Assembly (NCBI GenBank): GCA_014825775.1
Contig: MVAQ01000327.1
Location: 1 to 18,448 of the forward strand
DNA length: 18,448 nucleotides
Source: Krasilnikovozyma curviuscula
Taxonomy: Eukaryota > Basidiomycota > Tremellomycetes > Cystofilobasidiales > Mrakiaceae
Direction: 5' to 3'
The position numbers and the translations under genes are program-made. Every line of letters begins with the position of its first letter. Position 1 is the first letter of the stretch. Below are positions 1-9,000 of this stretch, piece by piece. The notes beneath the pieces were generated by a model. It did no database searches, was not told the origin of the DNA, and saw nothing but the letters and a program-made list of their open reading frames with translations.

Positions 1-2231
1 TATAAGGACTTGGTGCTGGATGTGGTTGGGCTTCAAAACAAAATCAAGGAGTTGAACCTGTAAGTCTTCAGGGTTCCTACATACATTATTTAGGCCATGG
101 CAGAAGTAATCCTCATTAAATCGGCGTCTTCCTGTCTCTCTTTTCTCAGCGAACCAGGTGCTCGCGTGTGCTCGATATTCCCACCTGGATACGCTTGGAC
201 CGTCTCCATCTTAGCAACGTGGGGAGCAGATGGGTTTTATGTCCCTCTTCTCTATTCTCTTCCCGTCGCTGAGATGAAGTACGTCGTCGAAAACTCAGAA
301 GCCTCCTTGCTAATTGTCCATCAGTCGTTGGAGGCTAAAGCCAACGATTTAGCGAAGGCTACTGGAGTCTCAAACGTCTTGTTTGTGAGCGATGAGGATC
401 TTAAGGAACCTGCCAGCGTCGAGGCGCAATTGGTGAGCTGTGCCGACCACGCTGTTTTTCTCTCTCCAGAGCAGCTGACTTTGGCTTTGATGAAGCCTTC
501 ATTGACACCATTCCCAGAGGGTCACGACCTTTCTGAGCATCCCAGTTACATGCTTTACACGTCCGGTGCGTCAGGGCAACCTCCAGGGCAACGACGGCTG
601 CGACTGACGCGTTCTCTTGACTTATTCGATGACAGGAACGACCGGACGTCCAAAGGGAGTGGTATCAACACATGCTTCTACATTTAGTCAATCTGAATCT
701 ATGTACGAAAACTGGGTGCGTTTCAGCTAGATTCCAGATACGCGCCCGCTCTATTGAGATAGATTCTCATCTTTATTGATTTTTTCAGGGTTGGACTTCT
801 GAAGATAGGATTCTTCATGTCTTGCCGATGCATCATATCCACGGTATTTCAAACATTTTGAACACCTCGTTGTGAGTTTACTTCAACAGCAGCAGCATTT
901 CTGGATGAGTTTACTCAAGAGGTTTCGATTCTCCCTCGCCTTCCCATGTTTATTTGCTCAATCATTGTCTCGTTAACCCTATTTTGCGCTGCAATCATCT
1001 ATCCTTGACTCCCTCCAATCAGATACGCCGGCGCGACTTGCGAATACCTTGCCTTCAACCCTCAAGCAATCTGGGACCGACTCCTTTCCACCACCAAGCC
1101 GCAACTCACCCTGTTCTTTGCCGTTCCCACGATATACAGCAGACTGATTGACGCTTGGACCCAAAAGTATTCACAGTCACCGGATGCCGCCAAAGAGGCG
1201 AAGGAAGCTTGCTTGCGTCTGAGACTGATGGTTTCTGGCTCTGCGCCGCTCCCAACCCCTCTCAAGCAGAAGTGGTTGGATGTTTCAGGCCACGTGCTGC
1301 TGGAACGGTACGGAATGAGCGAGCTGGGGATGATCTTGAGCAGCGGGCTCGACATCGCTTCGAGAGTCGACGGCCATGTCGGCGAGCCGATGAAGGGAAT
1401 CACCGTCCGGCTGATCGACTCGGAAGGAATGGATGTGACGGGGCAAGTTGAAACCCCGGGTGAAATCCAAGCTCGGCGAGTGACAAGTCTGTCTCGGTGT
1501 TCGTGGTGACGTGAGCTCATTGTAACTTCTTCCATCAGTGGTCCAAACTGCTTCAAAGAGTACTGGAGGAACCCACAGGCGAACGAGAAGGAACACGTTA
1601 TTGATCCCTCTACTGGAGAAAAGTGGTTCAAGACTGGTGATGTCGGAATCTATTCTGGAACCATTGGCGGCTACAGGATCCTCGGAAGAAGCTCAGGTAA
1701 ACAAATCTAGCCAAAAACTTTGCCCTCGCGAAAGCCTCCCTACTGTAGCTGACAGAATTTGGATGCTTGCATTAGTGGATATCATCAAGAGTGGTGGGGA
1801 GAAGATTTCTGCCATTGAGGTCGAGCGTGAGCTCTTGTCGTTGGATTACATCGCCGACTGTGCAGTCGTAGGAGTCGATGATGAAAGGTGGGGACAGTGC
1901 GTGAGCGCTGTCGTTGTGCTGCGTGGAAGAGAGACTCTCGACATCAAGGAATTGAGGAACGACTTGCGAGAAAGAGTGAGTGTTGCTCTGTGCTCGTCTT
2001 CCTCCCGTCGATGTCTAACCTCCCTCTCATTCAAATTTCAGTTGGCCAACTTCAAGATTCCTCAGAAGTTGAGAGTTTATAAGGAGCTCCCACGCAATGC
2101 CATGGGTAAAACACAGTAAGCCTTCACTAGCATCACTTCCCTTGTTCTGTCCTGTGGACTCACCCATCTTCTGCCCGCGATGTCACAGGAAAAAGGAGCT
2201 TGTCAAAGTTGCCTTCCCCGTCGAGGCATAG
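1..2231 (+). CDS. ACSF3: ACSF3-like malonyl-CoA / acyl-CoA synthetase, 3' part (5' end outside window)
   Basis: Member of the ANL (AMP-forming) superfamily: it activates a carboxylic acid with ATP and transfers it to CoA. Exons: 1-59, 150-565, 636-715, 789-871, 1023-1475, 1539-1696, 1776-1975, 2042-2115, 2189-2231. Together they give 521 residues and a TAG stop; reading frame at base 1 is phase 0. Visible motifs: the ATP-binding YTSGTTGRPKG loop, which only appears when the 566-635 intron is removed; ILHVLPMHHIHG; VSGSAPLP; ERYGMSELGM; RGPNCFKEYW; WFKTGDVG; GRSSVDIIKSGGEKISAIEVE; and the C-terminal PRNAMGKTQKK containing the catalytic lysine. The ERYGM(S/T)E(L/I)GM and VDIIK(S/T)GG wording matches ACSF3 (malonate-CoA ligase) better than other acyl-CoA synthetases. 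Substrate is inferred from family only. The C-terminus (PVEA) is not a peroxisomal PTS1. An N-terminal part, probably several dozen residues and any targeting signal, is missing. Convergent with SEC17. Confidence 0.9.
1476..1538 (+). other. Probable GC-AG intron in the ACSF3-like gene
   Basis: Conserved RGPNCFKEYW (ACSF3-type RGPxxFxEYW) is restored only if the exon ends at 1475 (codon CG|T). The intron then starts GCGAGT and ends CAG at 1538 (63 nt). The GT dinucleotide at 1480 gives the wrong frame. A second in-frame option is GT at 1497 (42-nt intron), which would insert 7 residues before RGP. Confidence 0.65.
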
Positions 2232-2427
2232 GCCACATTTATTTTGGCATCAGCCGCCTGTTCTCAAAGTATTGAATCAAGTGATGTAATGAAGATTAAA
2301 TAGCAAAAAGAAAAAAAAAGAAAAGAAAAAAGAGCAAGAGAGAGCCAAAAAAAAAAGTGTATGCTTCTAGTAACTACAGCAGGTCATAACTGGACAACTG
2401 TAGAGTACGGTGTAGGTTAAAAGTTGT
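2232..2427. other. Convergent 3'UTR region with A-rich tract
   Basis: 196 bp separate the stop codons of the ACSF3-like gene (+) and SEC17 (-). It holds a purine/A-rich stretch (about 2297-2357, several runs of 6-9 A). No ORF of note. It probably contains the polyadenylation sites of both transcripts, whose 3' ends may overlap. Confidence 0.6.
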
Positions 2428-3989
2428 CTATGCAAGACCTGGTTCTTCTTGTATCATCTTCTTAATGGCCAATAATATCTCAGTCTTCCAGTTATCGAGT
2501 TTGCTGATCTGGTCGTATTCAACAACATGCGCAGTGAAAGCTTCAACGTCGCCTTCACTGACAGCATGTGTTATCGCCGTGAGGAATTTACATTCTCGAG
2601 TAGAGGGAAAAGTTACGTCTAAGAAGGCAGGCAGAAATTGTCAGAATGCAGCATTCAACTGCTTGGCGATACCAAAAACGACTGGACTTACCCTGAGCAC
2701 TCCACTTTCCAATCAGGTTCTGAGCATTCACGGCATCCTCGTTCGCTAGCGCACAGAGACCAGCCTTCAACCAGATCTCCTTGACGCTGTATTTCGTCAA
2801 TGGCGAAGTCAAGGACCAGTTAGCGACTTCTTCGTAGGTCTTGATGGCTCTGCTGTAATCTCCCAATGAGCCTGAGATATCGGCGGACTCTCTCAAGATG
2901 GAGTTACCAGTGCTGTTGTAAAGAGTGAGCAAGTGAGCAAGTGAGCAAGTTGTTAAAGCTCGCTGATGAAACACCGGAAAACGAAGCAACGCTTACGCAT
3001 GGGCATCTTCTTGAGCATACCATTCTCCTGCCAGCTCCAAAGCATCTCTAGCACCAGCAAGATCACTATCCTTCAATAGACCACCAATCTCCTTCTGCCT
3101 ATCTGCTGCCTGTCGGAAACGTCCCAGCTGAGTGAGAAGGCTGATACAGTTCTGGAGAGAAGAGACGGCGTCTTGGACTGAAGTTGGCGAAAGAGATTTC
3201 TTGTAGCTGAAGGATTATTATAGGAAATAAGTGTTGTTGTTGTACGTGTATTGGGTTGTGAGGAGAAGAAAGGATGATGCTTGGTCAGTAATACGTTTCG
3301 AGGGAACAGTAATCGTACCCTGCTGTTACCCATCAAGCCATCTATATGAAACTACCCATCCATATCAAACAGTGACAGAGAGGGCGACTCACGATTTTGA
3401 AGCGTTCCAGTAAGCGTTGACTCCATCGTCCTTCTCATTCGCCTTCAATCGACATTCGGCTTCTCTTTTGGATACAAGATTGTCGATACAAGAGACCAAT
3501 TGTAAAAGACAGATTTTGGTACAGCAGTCAGTGGACAACGCAATCGAAGAAACAGAACGAAGCGAGGCAGTCTGGAAACACAGCCAAACCTTTCACTGAC
3601 CTATCAAAAGCCCTTCCACTGGAATCCCATTCTTTATTCAATTTGAATGCATTTCCAGCTTGCTGATACTATGTTCAAGCAATACAATAGTATGAATTGC
3701 AATTTCTTACAGTGGCTGAAGAAAGTGTACGTTTTCTCAACTCACTAGATCTGCCGCTTCTTCAAACTTGGATGATGAAGATGAGAACCAACCAGTGGTA
3801 GAAGCTAGATGCAAAATAAAGTAGTTCCAAGGATTCAGAAAGGGCCCAATATGCAGTATTACAAATAGGTTAAGGAAATGGACCAGGGAGGAAGGGGTCA
3901 GTGAATTGGAGCTCAGCTCGAAAGAGAGAGCATGGGTCAGGCTTACAAGCTTTCTTGTTGGCCCTTGCCAGTAATTCTGTAGCAGACAT
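2428..3989 (-). CDS. SEC17: Alpha-SNAP (Sec17), SNARE disassembly adaptor
   Basis: Cytosolic adaptor that binds cis-SNARE complexes and recruits the ATPase Sec18/NSF to take them apart after membrane fusion. Exons on the minus strand: 3989-3947, 3804-3746, 3668-3601, 3464-3393, 3206-2997, 2912-2692, 2618-2428; total 864 nt, 287 residues, close to the 292 of yeast Sec17. The start is fixed by the family N-terminus MSATELLARANKKA. Further family blocks are SKFEEAADLYQQAGNAFKL, REAECR, NAYWNASKSYKK, LGRFRQAADRQKEI, AGEWYAQEDA, SPLTKYSVKEIWLKAGLCAL, PSTRECKFL and LDNWKTEILLAIKK. The protein is all helical and TPR-like. It ends EEPGLA; the penultimate leucine matches the C-terminal leucine region that stimulates Sec18. 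Introns are 73-186 nt; the fifth (2913-2996) contains a tandem octamer. COA8 lies 252 bp upstream on the same strand, so its 3'UTR abuts the SEC17 promoter. Confidence 0.95.
2925..2948. repeat. Tandem octamer x3 inside a SEC17 intron
   Basis: Three perfect head-to-tail copies of GTGAGCAA (plus strand). In the SEC17 sense strand they read TTGCTCAC and form the pyrimidine-rich stretch between the likely branch region (CTTTAAC) and the acceptor at 2913 of intron 2913-2996. Octamer steps change intron length without touching the coding frame. Confidence 0.9.
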
Positions 3990-4241
3990 TGCAGATTTAC
4001 AATTCACAGGGCGTTTCTTTGCGTCAATGTCGTTGGAGGTCGAAGGCTTCCTCGCTGACAACGGGCGGTGACGCTTCAAACGACGTCTGGCGGTGGCGGA
4101 GTAACAGCAAGTGAAGAAGAGCTGATCTCTCGCTGGCTCTCCTTTAGTATTATAACTACATGCAACTTGCACATCAAGGTCCAGAGTAGTAAGCGTCCGT
4201 TTCAATCGCAGCGCCATCTGTTAACCTCTCCCACTTTACTT

Positions 4242-4981
4242 CTAACTTTTCCCACTGACTACCATTTTGAACCTCATCCATATCAGCCCAGCCTGCAGCC
4301 CCCACCATTCTCTCATCCACTTCTTCTGCGCGGCACTCTCCCTCTCGATCCATTCCTTCAGAAACTTGTCATGAAGCACCGTTTTCAACGACTCTTGAGT
4401 AGGCGTCAGTGGTTGAGGTAGCTGGTTGAACGGCTCCAGTATCTGGTTCTCTGCAGATTGAAATCTGATATTATTTGACGCCTGGCCATGAGAGAACACG
4501 AAATGTCAGAGACGGGTGTGGTTTGAGAAAGTGAGTCGACGAATACGTACCCAGAAGGAATGATTGAATGCATCTATCCTCTCTCGGTCGAGCCTGTAAG
4601 CTAGATGGGCACTTCCTTCCCTCATTCTAACCGCATCGTTGAAGGCTGTATTGGTGGCAGGAGCAGGCGCAGCACCACCTGTCCTACTCAGTCTGTCGAT
4701 TCCCTTGTCTGCAGAGAAGAGAGATTTCCAGATTGATTGGGACGAGTGGGCATACTTGACTGGCCTTAGATTCGAGACAGCATCAGGACTACATTTAATT
4801 CGATGGGACAAGAAAGGGTGAGCATTGGAGCATTCAAAGAAATACATCTAAGGATGTCTGCTCACGGTGCGACCAAATCCTGTCGGCTGCTGAAATTTGG
4901 TGAGCTGGATGTCATCGACCTCGACTGGCACAGGCAGCATCGAGACTTTCTCAAAACAGCGTTTGTTTGACTGAGCGACAT
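4242..4981 (-). CDS. COA8: COA8/APOPT1-like mitochondrial cytochrome c oxidase assembly factor
   Basis: Family members (DUF2315) are matrix-side mitochondrial proteins needed for complex IV assembly and protection. Exons: 4981-4866, 4788-4551, 4481-4242; 594 nt, 197 residues (human COA8 is about 206). Residues 1-38 look like a mitochondrial presequence: Ser/Arg rich, with no acidic residue until Asp35. A CCLC cysteine cluster sits at 15-18. Splicing the first intron creates PPDAVSNLRPV, matching the family's GPPDxxSNLRPV. The second junction creates AFNHSFWASNNIRF, matching the W/F..FW..QN..F block. The C-terminus has FLKEWIERESAAQKKWMREWW followed by a hydrophobic stretch, as in the family's FLxxN...YNRDWYKRN tail. 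The middle contains an Ala/Pro/Gly-rich linker. The long ORF upstream to 5069 is in another frame and was not used. Divergent from SPF30. Identification is from motif order recalled for the human protein, not from a search. Confidence 0.8.
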
Positions 4982-5095
4982 TTTTTATTTGCGAGACTAG
5001 TTGAAAGATAGAAAGGAAATTCGAGAGCACCTCTAGTGCGCTGCAAACGACTACCTGCCCCGAATTCACATTTTCTCTTTCAATTACTCAGCACC
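4982..5095. promoter_or_regulatory. Compact bidirectional promoter between COA8 and SPF30
   Basis: Only 114 bp separate the two divergent start codons, so both 5'UTRs and the shared promoter must fit here. It contains a T-rich run at 4981-4990 and a TTTTCTCTTTCAATT pyrimidine stretch at 5071-5085. The SPF30 ATG has a strong CACCATGG context. Confidence 0.6.
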
Positions 5096-6059
5096 ATGGA
5101 TAAGCACGAATTGGACTCATACCAGGTACAGTGAGTGGCTGAATTGTATCCCATACTTGAGAGAGAAGGAGGACGCTGACTTACCCTTTTCTGTCCTCTT
5201 TTAGGCTCCAGCAGGTCACTTCAGCCCTCGCTGTCGATCCATCAAATGCAGAGTTAATCTCACTCAAAGATGAGTTGCAGGAACTCATTGACATGACATC
5301 TGCTGCTATCAAAATGCAGCAGAAGTCTCATACAGCTCAAGCAGCAGCCTCCTCTTTGACAACCAACCCTGCTGCCACCACAGCTTCTCATTCTGCACCT
5401 ACGACAGCAGCAGCATCCTCTTCGTCAGTACCAGCAGTGATAGATTACAAAGTAGGGGACGAAGTCCAAGCCAAGTACACCGACGGCCAGTTTTATCCCG
5501 GCAGAATCACCACTATCTCTGGCCCAATCTCTGCCAAAGTCTACACTATCCTCTTCCCACCACCTTACAACTCTACTCTAACTCTTCCATATTCGTCACT
5601 GAAGGTACTGTCGGTTGAGAAGAAGAGAAAGCTGGAAGAGGAGAAGGGTAAGGCGAAGAAGAAGGCGAAGAATGAGAAGTGGAAAGAGACACTGGAGTCA
5701 AAGAAAAAGGAGCAGGAGCAGAAGCAGAGTGGATGGAAGAAGTTTGAGACCAAAGCTAAGAAGAAGGGATTAGAAGGTGTCAAGGACAAGTCGATGTTTG
5801 CAACCTCAGAGTTACCAGGTGGAAGAGGTACGTACCCAGCTTCATCTTTGTATCCTGCCTTCAGATGTCAAGCGGCTCTGACTCGTTTTCCTTGATCTTT
5901 GGATCTCTTCCTTTTCATTCTCGTCAACTTATTTTTCCTCATGATCGTGTGTCTGCTTGTTCACTAGTCGGTGTCGTTAACTCTGGTCGAGGCACGACTG
6001 ATTATCTGCCAAAGCAGAAGCATAAGTTCACACCTTCTGGGGACTCCGGTCGGGATTGA
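5096..6059 (+). CDS. SPF30: SPF30/SMNDC1-type Tudor-domain splicing factor
   Basis: Nuclear survival-motor-neuron-related factor that in other eukaryotes helps tri-snRNP join the prespliceosome; its Tudor domain binds symmetric dimethyl-arginine on Sm proteins. Exons: 5096-5130, 5205-5827, 5968-6059; 750 nt, 249 residues (human 238). N-terminal helical part (about 1-52, LQQVTSALAVDPSNAELISL) is typical of the family. Next comes an Ala/Ser/Thr-rich linker. The Tudor domain spans about residues 92-146: DYKVGDEVQAKYTDGQFYPGRI, with aromatic residues for a cage. After it follows a long Lys/Glu-rich segment (about 149-200) and the conserved tail SMFATSELPGGRVGVVNSGRG. The VGVVNSG block appears only after removing intron 5828-5967. 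Where human SPF30 has Trp at the start of the Tudor strand this protein has Tyr. Start chosen for Kozak context and the family N-terminus. Confidence 0.9.
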
Positions 6060-6747
6060 AGGCAAAGAAATGTAATAGGAGATCATGGCCACTGACTGAC
6101 TTGGCCGTGTCACAACAACTCCGTACAGACGCTTGACTCCACTCTCTTCACTTCCATCTCATCAAATACATCTGTCACTTACACGGCTCCCCCTTCCTCC
6201 CCTCAGGGTAATCTAACCTTAATAGCGGGTGCTGGCTGGCTGGAGTGTTTTATCGTATGTTGTTCTACTTTTCACAGCGTTGATGGTATCGATAAGCAAA
6301 CCTCTTTCGTTTCGTCATATCAGCTCATCTTGGCAAGGAACTCACTGTTCTGTTCTCTACGCTTAGTCTGAGTGTAGCACAGGGTTGGAAAGGAGCTCTG
6401 CGCTGCATAATGTAACAGTCGCGTGCCAGCTCATTGTCATTGCACCGTTTCCGACCCTCTCACTTGGTAAGTGAACAAGCGCATGGTTTATGATAAAAGT
6501 TCTGTCTTGTGTTTCTTCATCTCTCTGTATGTTCAACATTATCACTCCGGTAACTTGAGAGGCAAAAGTTTTCCATTACCATTTTCGGTGGCTGAAGCTC
6601 AAAGTAGCTCTTGCGGAAGACAATAGTCAGATGTTAGCGTGAATCCTGATTTTGAGACCCCTCAGCAAAACGAAACTTCTCCTTCCTCCATTCTCCTTGC
6701 CGTGGTGTGACTGGTGGAAATTGTTTTTGGGTTGAAACAGATTGAAA
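6060..6747. promoter_or_regulatory. Intergenic region: SPF30 3'UTR and BEM46 promoter/5'UTR
   Basis: 688 bp with no supportable coding exon. A perfect donor-like GTAAGT at 6467-6472 and an acceptor-like AAACAG ending at 6740, eight bases before the BEM46 ATG, could bound a 5'UTR intron of about 274 nt. This is speculative. A short CTGG repeat lies near 6231-6243. Confidence 0.35.
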
Positions 6748-8498
6748 ATGCCAACTCTATTGGGGATTGGAATGGCTGTCATCAAAATCCGTTAGCAGCA
6801 GCGTTTATTTGCTTTAGATTCGTAAGAGTGGGCAGAAGCTGACCCCTTCTCCTCCGGTTTTCGTTACTGCCTGATAGTCACTGGTTTGACTTTTCTCGTC
6901 GTCGGCGGGACGTTGGGAGGACTCTGGTTCTTTCAACACAAGCTCATCTATCCGTACGTTACGATTAGCTTCGACCCTGCGTCTACTTACCTTTAGTATA
7001 GGTGTACTGAAATCTTTCCCCTTGTACTTGTTGGTGTTAATGGTGTGTTAGTTCGGGGTTTCCTGTGAGTAGCAGCTGTTCTTCTTGAAGTTCCTCCTTC
7101 CGCTTCTCCAGCAGGAATATGCATGGACTAACTTTAGATGCACTTTTCTCCCTTTCCCTTGGGACTTTAATCGAATCTTGTTATCTATCAATGGCTCTCT
7201 CATCATCGTCTTGTCATTCCATTCCTTACTCCTTCCCTGACGTCCGATGTGCTGCTTGTCCAAACCTTCGACAGGAGGGATCGCGAACAGATGTCCCTAA
7301 ACCATCGGACGAAGCCTTCAAGCTTCCATACGAAGACGTGGACCTCACCACCCCAGATGGCGTTAAGATCAAGGCTTATTTGATCTTGAGTGAGTGGTAG
7401 TCCAATGTGGAAAAGTTGGTCTGCTTCGCTGATACTAATAGTTCTTGTCATTCTCCTGAACAGCTCGAAGTGGTGGAAGCAGAGATGATAGAAGTACGTG
7501 ATAAATGACTTTCTTCTTCTGATGGCTGACTTTGAATCTTGAATGCTAACTGCCCTGGGTCGCTTCCTTCAGAGTACGCTGGAGAAAGACCCACTGTAAT
7601 CTTCTTCCATGCCAATGCAGGTAAGTGTCGTGTAAAGGAACTTCTTCGCTGCATGTGAAGCTGGGATAATGGGGAAACCATCATGAGCTGATGAGCCGAT
7701 CAATTCACGCTTTCCTCTATGTAGGAAACATGGGACACCGTCTACCAATCGCCGCCATTTTTGTCAAAGAACTTAAGTATAATGTTCTCATGGTATCCTA
7801 CAGAGGATATGGTCTCTCACAGGGTACACCGTCCGAGAAAGGAATCAAGATCGACGCTCAAACCGCCCTAGATTTCGTTACCAACCACGAAATCTTAGCC
7901 AGCACGCCGATCATCTTGTACGGCCAGAGTCTCGGTGGAGCTGTTGCCATTGACTTGGCTGGCAAAAATCCTGAAACCCCAGCGGCTTTAATTCTAGAGA
8001 ACACGTTCTTGTCAATTCCAAAGCTGGTCCCGTATTTGGTTCCTCAGCTGAGCCCGTTGACACCTCTGCTTCACCGTTAGTTCTTTCTCTTCTCAGGCTT
8101 CTTAATTATTGCAATGAGGCCACGAAAATTTAGTATCGATCAAATTCATTGATCATCTTTTTCTTCAATTATCAGAAATATGGCCTTCTGAGTCTATCGT
8201 GGGCAAACTTCCAGCATCTCTTCCAATCCTCCTCCTCTGTGGCGCCAAAGACGAGATCGTTCCACCATTGCATATGGACGAACTTCGAAAACTGTCGCAA
8301 TCCCGTAAAGACGCGACGGAAGTGAAACCATACACGGGCTGGAAACGATGGGAGGATGGCAAACATAATGATACTGTCGCCCAGCGTGACTACTTCCAGA
8401 CCATCTTGAAGTTCGTCGATGAGAATGTGTCGAGGTTGCCGAATGGACGAAGGGCTCCCAGACGTGGATCGCGGTTTGCCAGTGTTGATTACTCTTAG
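6748..8498 (+). CDS. bem46: Bem46/ABHD13-family alpha/beta hydrolase, membrane anchored
   Basis: Serine hydrolase of the Bem46/ABHD13 family; in filamentous fungi Bem46 affects polarity, but the substrate is unknown. Exons: 6748-6790, 6836-6953, 7052-7064, 7275-7389, 7464-7493, 7573-7620, 7725-8075, 8176-8498; 1041 nt, 346 residues. One N-terminal membrane segment at about residues 25-47 (YCLIVTGLTFLVVGGTLGGL) is followed by LIYPSGFPEGSRTDVPKPSD, the family signature. The catalytic domain shows the oxyanion motif HANAGN (119-124), the nucleophile Ser191 in GQSLGG, Asp265 in GAKDEIVPP and His303 in GKHND, so the triad is complete. The C-terminus is basic and disordered (RRAPRRGSR). Exon 3 is only 13 nt. 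The first exon and its 45-nt intron (GTTAGC donor) are the least certain part: the frame upstream of exon 2 is closed by a stop at 6823, so some upstream exon is needed, and ATG 6748 or the in-frame ATG 6772 are both possible starts. Confidence 0.88.
7052..7064 (+). other. bem46: 13-nt microexon of BEM46
   Basis: Flanked by TTAG at 7048-7051 and GTGAGT at 7065. It encodes the SGFP part of the conserved YPSGFPEGSRT, taking its first base into a split proline codon. Without it, exons 2 and 4 do not join in frame. Flanking introns are 98 and 210 nt. Confidence 0.85.
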
Positions 8499-9000
8499 TG
8501 GAACAAGGAGGATGAGAGAGGGCCCAGGAACAATTTTGAGAGAAGACATGGTGGTGCTCGTCTCCCTGCGATCTCGATGGACATTATTCTAACATTTACA
8601 GATCTGTTTCCTTCGAGTGGCGCAAGTTTCATCTGTCTTGCATTTTGTCTGAACAATTTGATAGTTGAAAAGAATGAGAGAGTTCGCCCTGATGCCTGCT
8701 CGGTTCATCTGCGTATCAGAGTGCCTGGTGAGCGTCTCGTTGCCGTGAACATGTTTTCTTTGCTGAGAGCGGCAGTCGCCCTCGTTGTGGCGGCGCGACC
8801 GTAGGGAAAAGTACGAAATCTCGCTGAACATGAACCATCTCCCAACCCACATCCCTCCCTGTCCCTTCTTCCAACCTCTACTCTCTAATTCAAAGTGAGT
8901 GTTGATATGTTCCATCAGTCTATTTCGTTGGTCTATCAGGTGTTGGAATGTAAAGTGTTTAGACTGACATTGAGCTGAACTTTGGCCCTGACGATTGCAG
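8499..9000 (+). promoter_or_regulatory. Pyruvate kinase promoter and 5'UTR with intron abutting the ATG
   Basis: 502 bp between BEM46 and pyruvate kinase. It has no coding exon. A strongly pyrimidine-rich block at about 8835-8888 is typical of start-site regions of highly expressed fungal genes. A good donor, GTGAGT at 8895, and the acceptor ATTGCAG at 8994-9000 define a 106-nt intron ending directly before ATG 9001. The 3' part of this region also carries the BEM46 3'UTR. Confidence 0.65.

Noticed and set aside
97..687. Continuous ORF at the start ending after GASGQPPGQRR
   Set aside because: It reads through intron 566-635; removing that intron restores the invariant YTSGTTGRPKG motif, so the ORF end is artificial. 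Its start lies in intron 60-149.
1062..1631. 189-residue minus-strand ORF opposite the acyl-CoA synthetase
   Set aside because: It covers a sense exon with clear ANL motifs and has none of its own; a shadow.
3231..3599. Two short plus-strand ORFs opposite SEC17
   Set aside because: They lie over SEC17 introns and exons 4; SEC17 assignment on the minus strand is certain.
4848..5069. Minus-strand ORF starting at 5069 as an earlier start for COA8
   Set aside because: It is in a different frame from the PPDAVSNLRPV exon; the ATG at 4981 gives a presequence and the correct phase.
6363..6545. Small minus-strand ORF in the SPF30-BEM46 gap
   Set aside because: 60 residues, low complexity of evidence, no motif or splice context; chance ORF.
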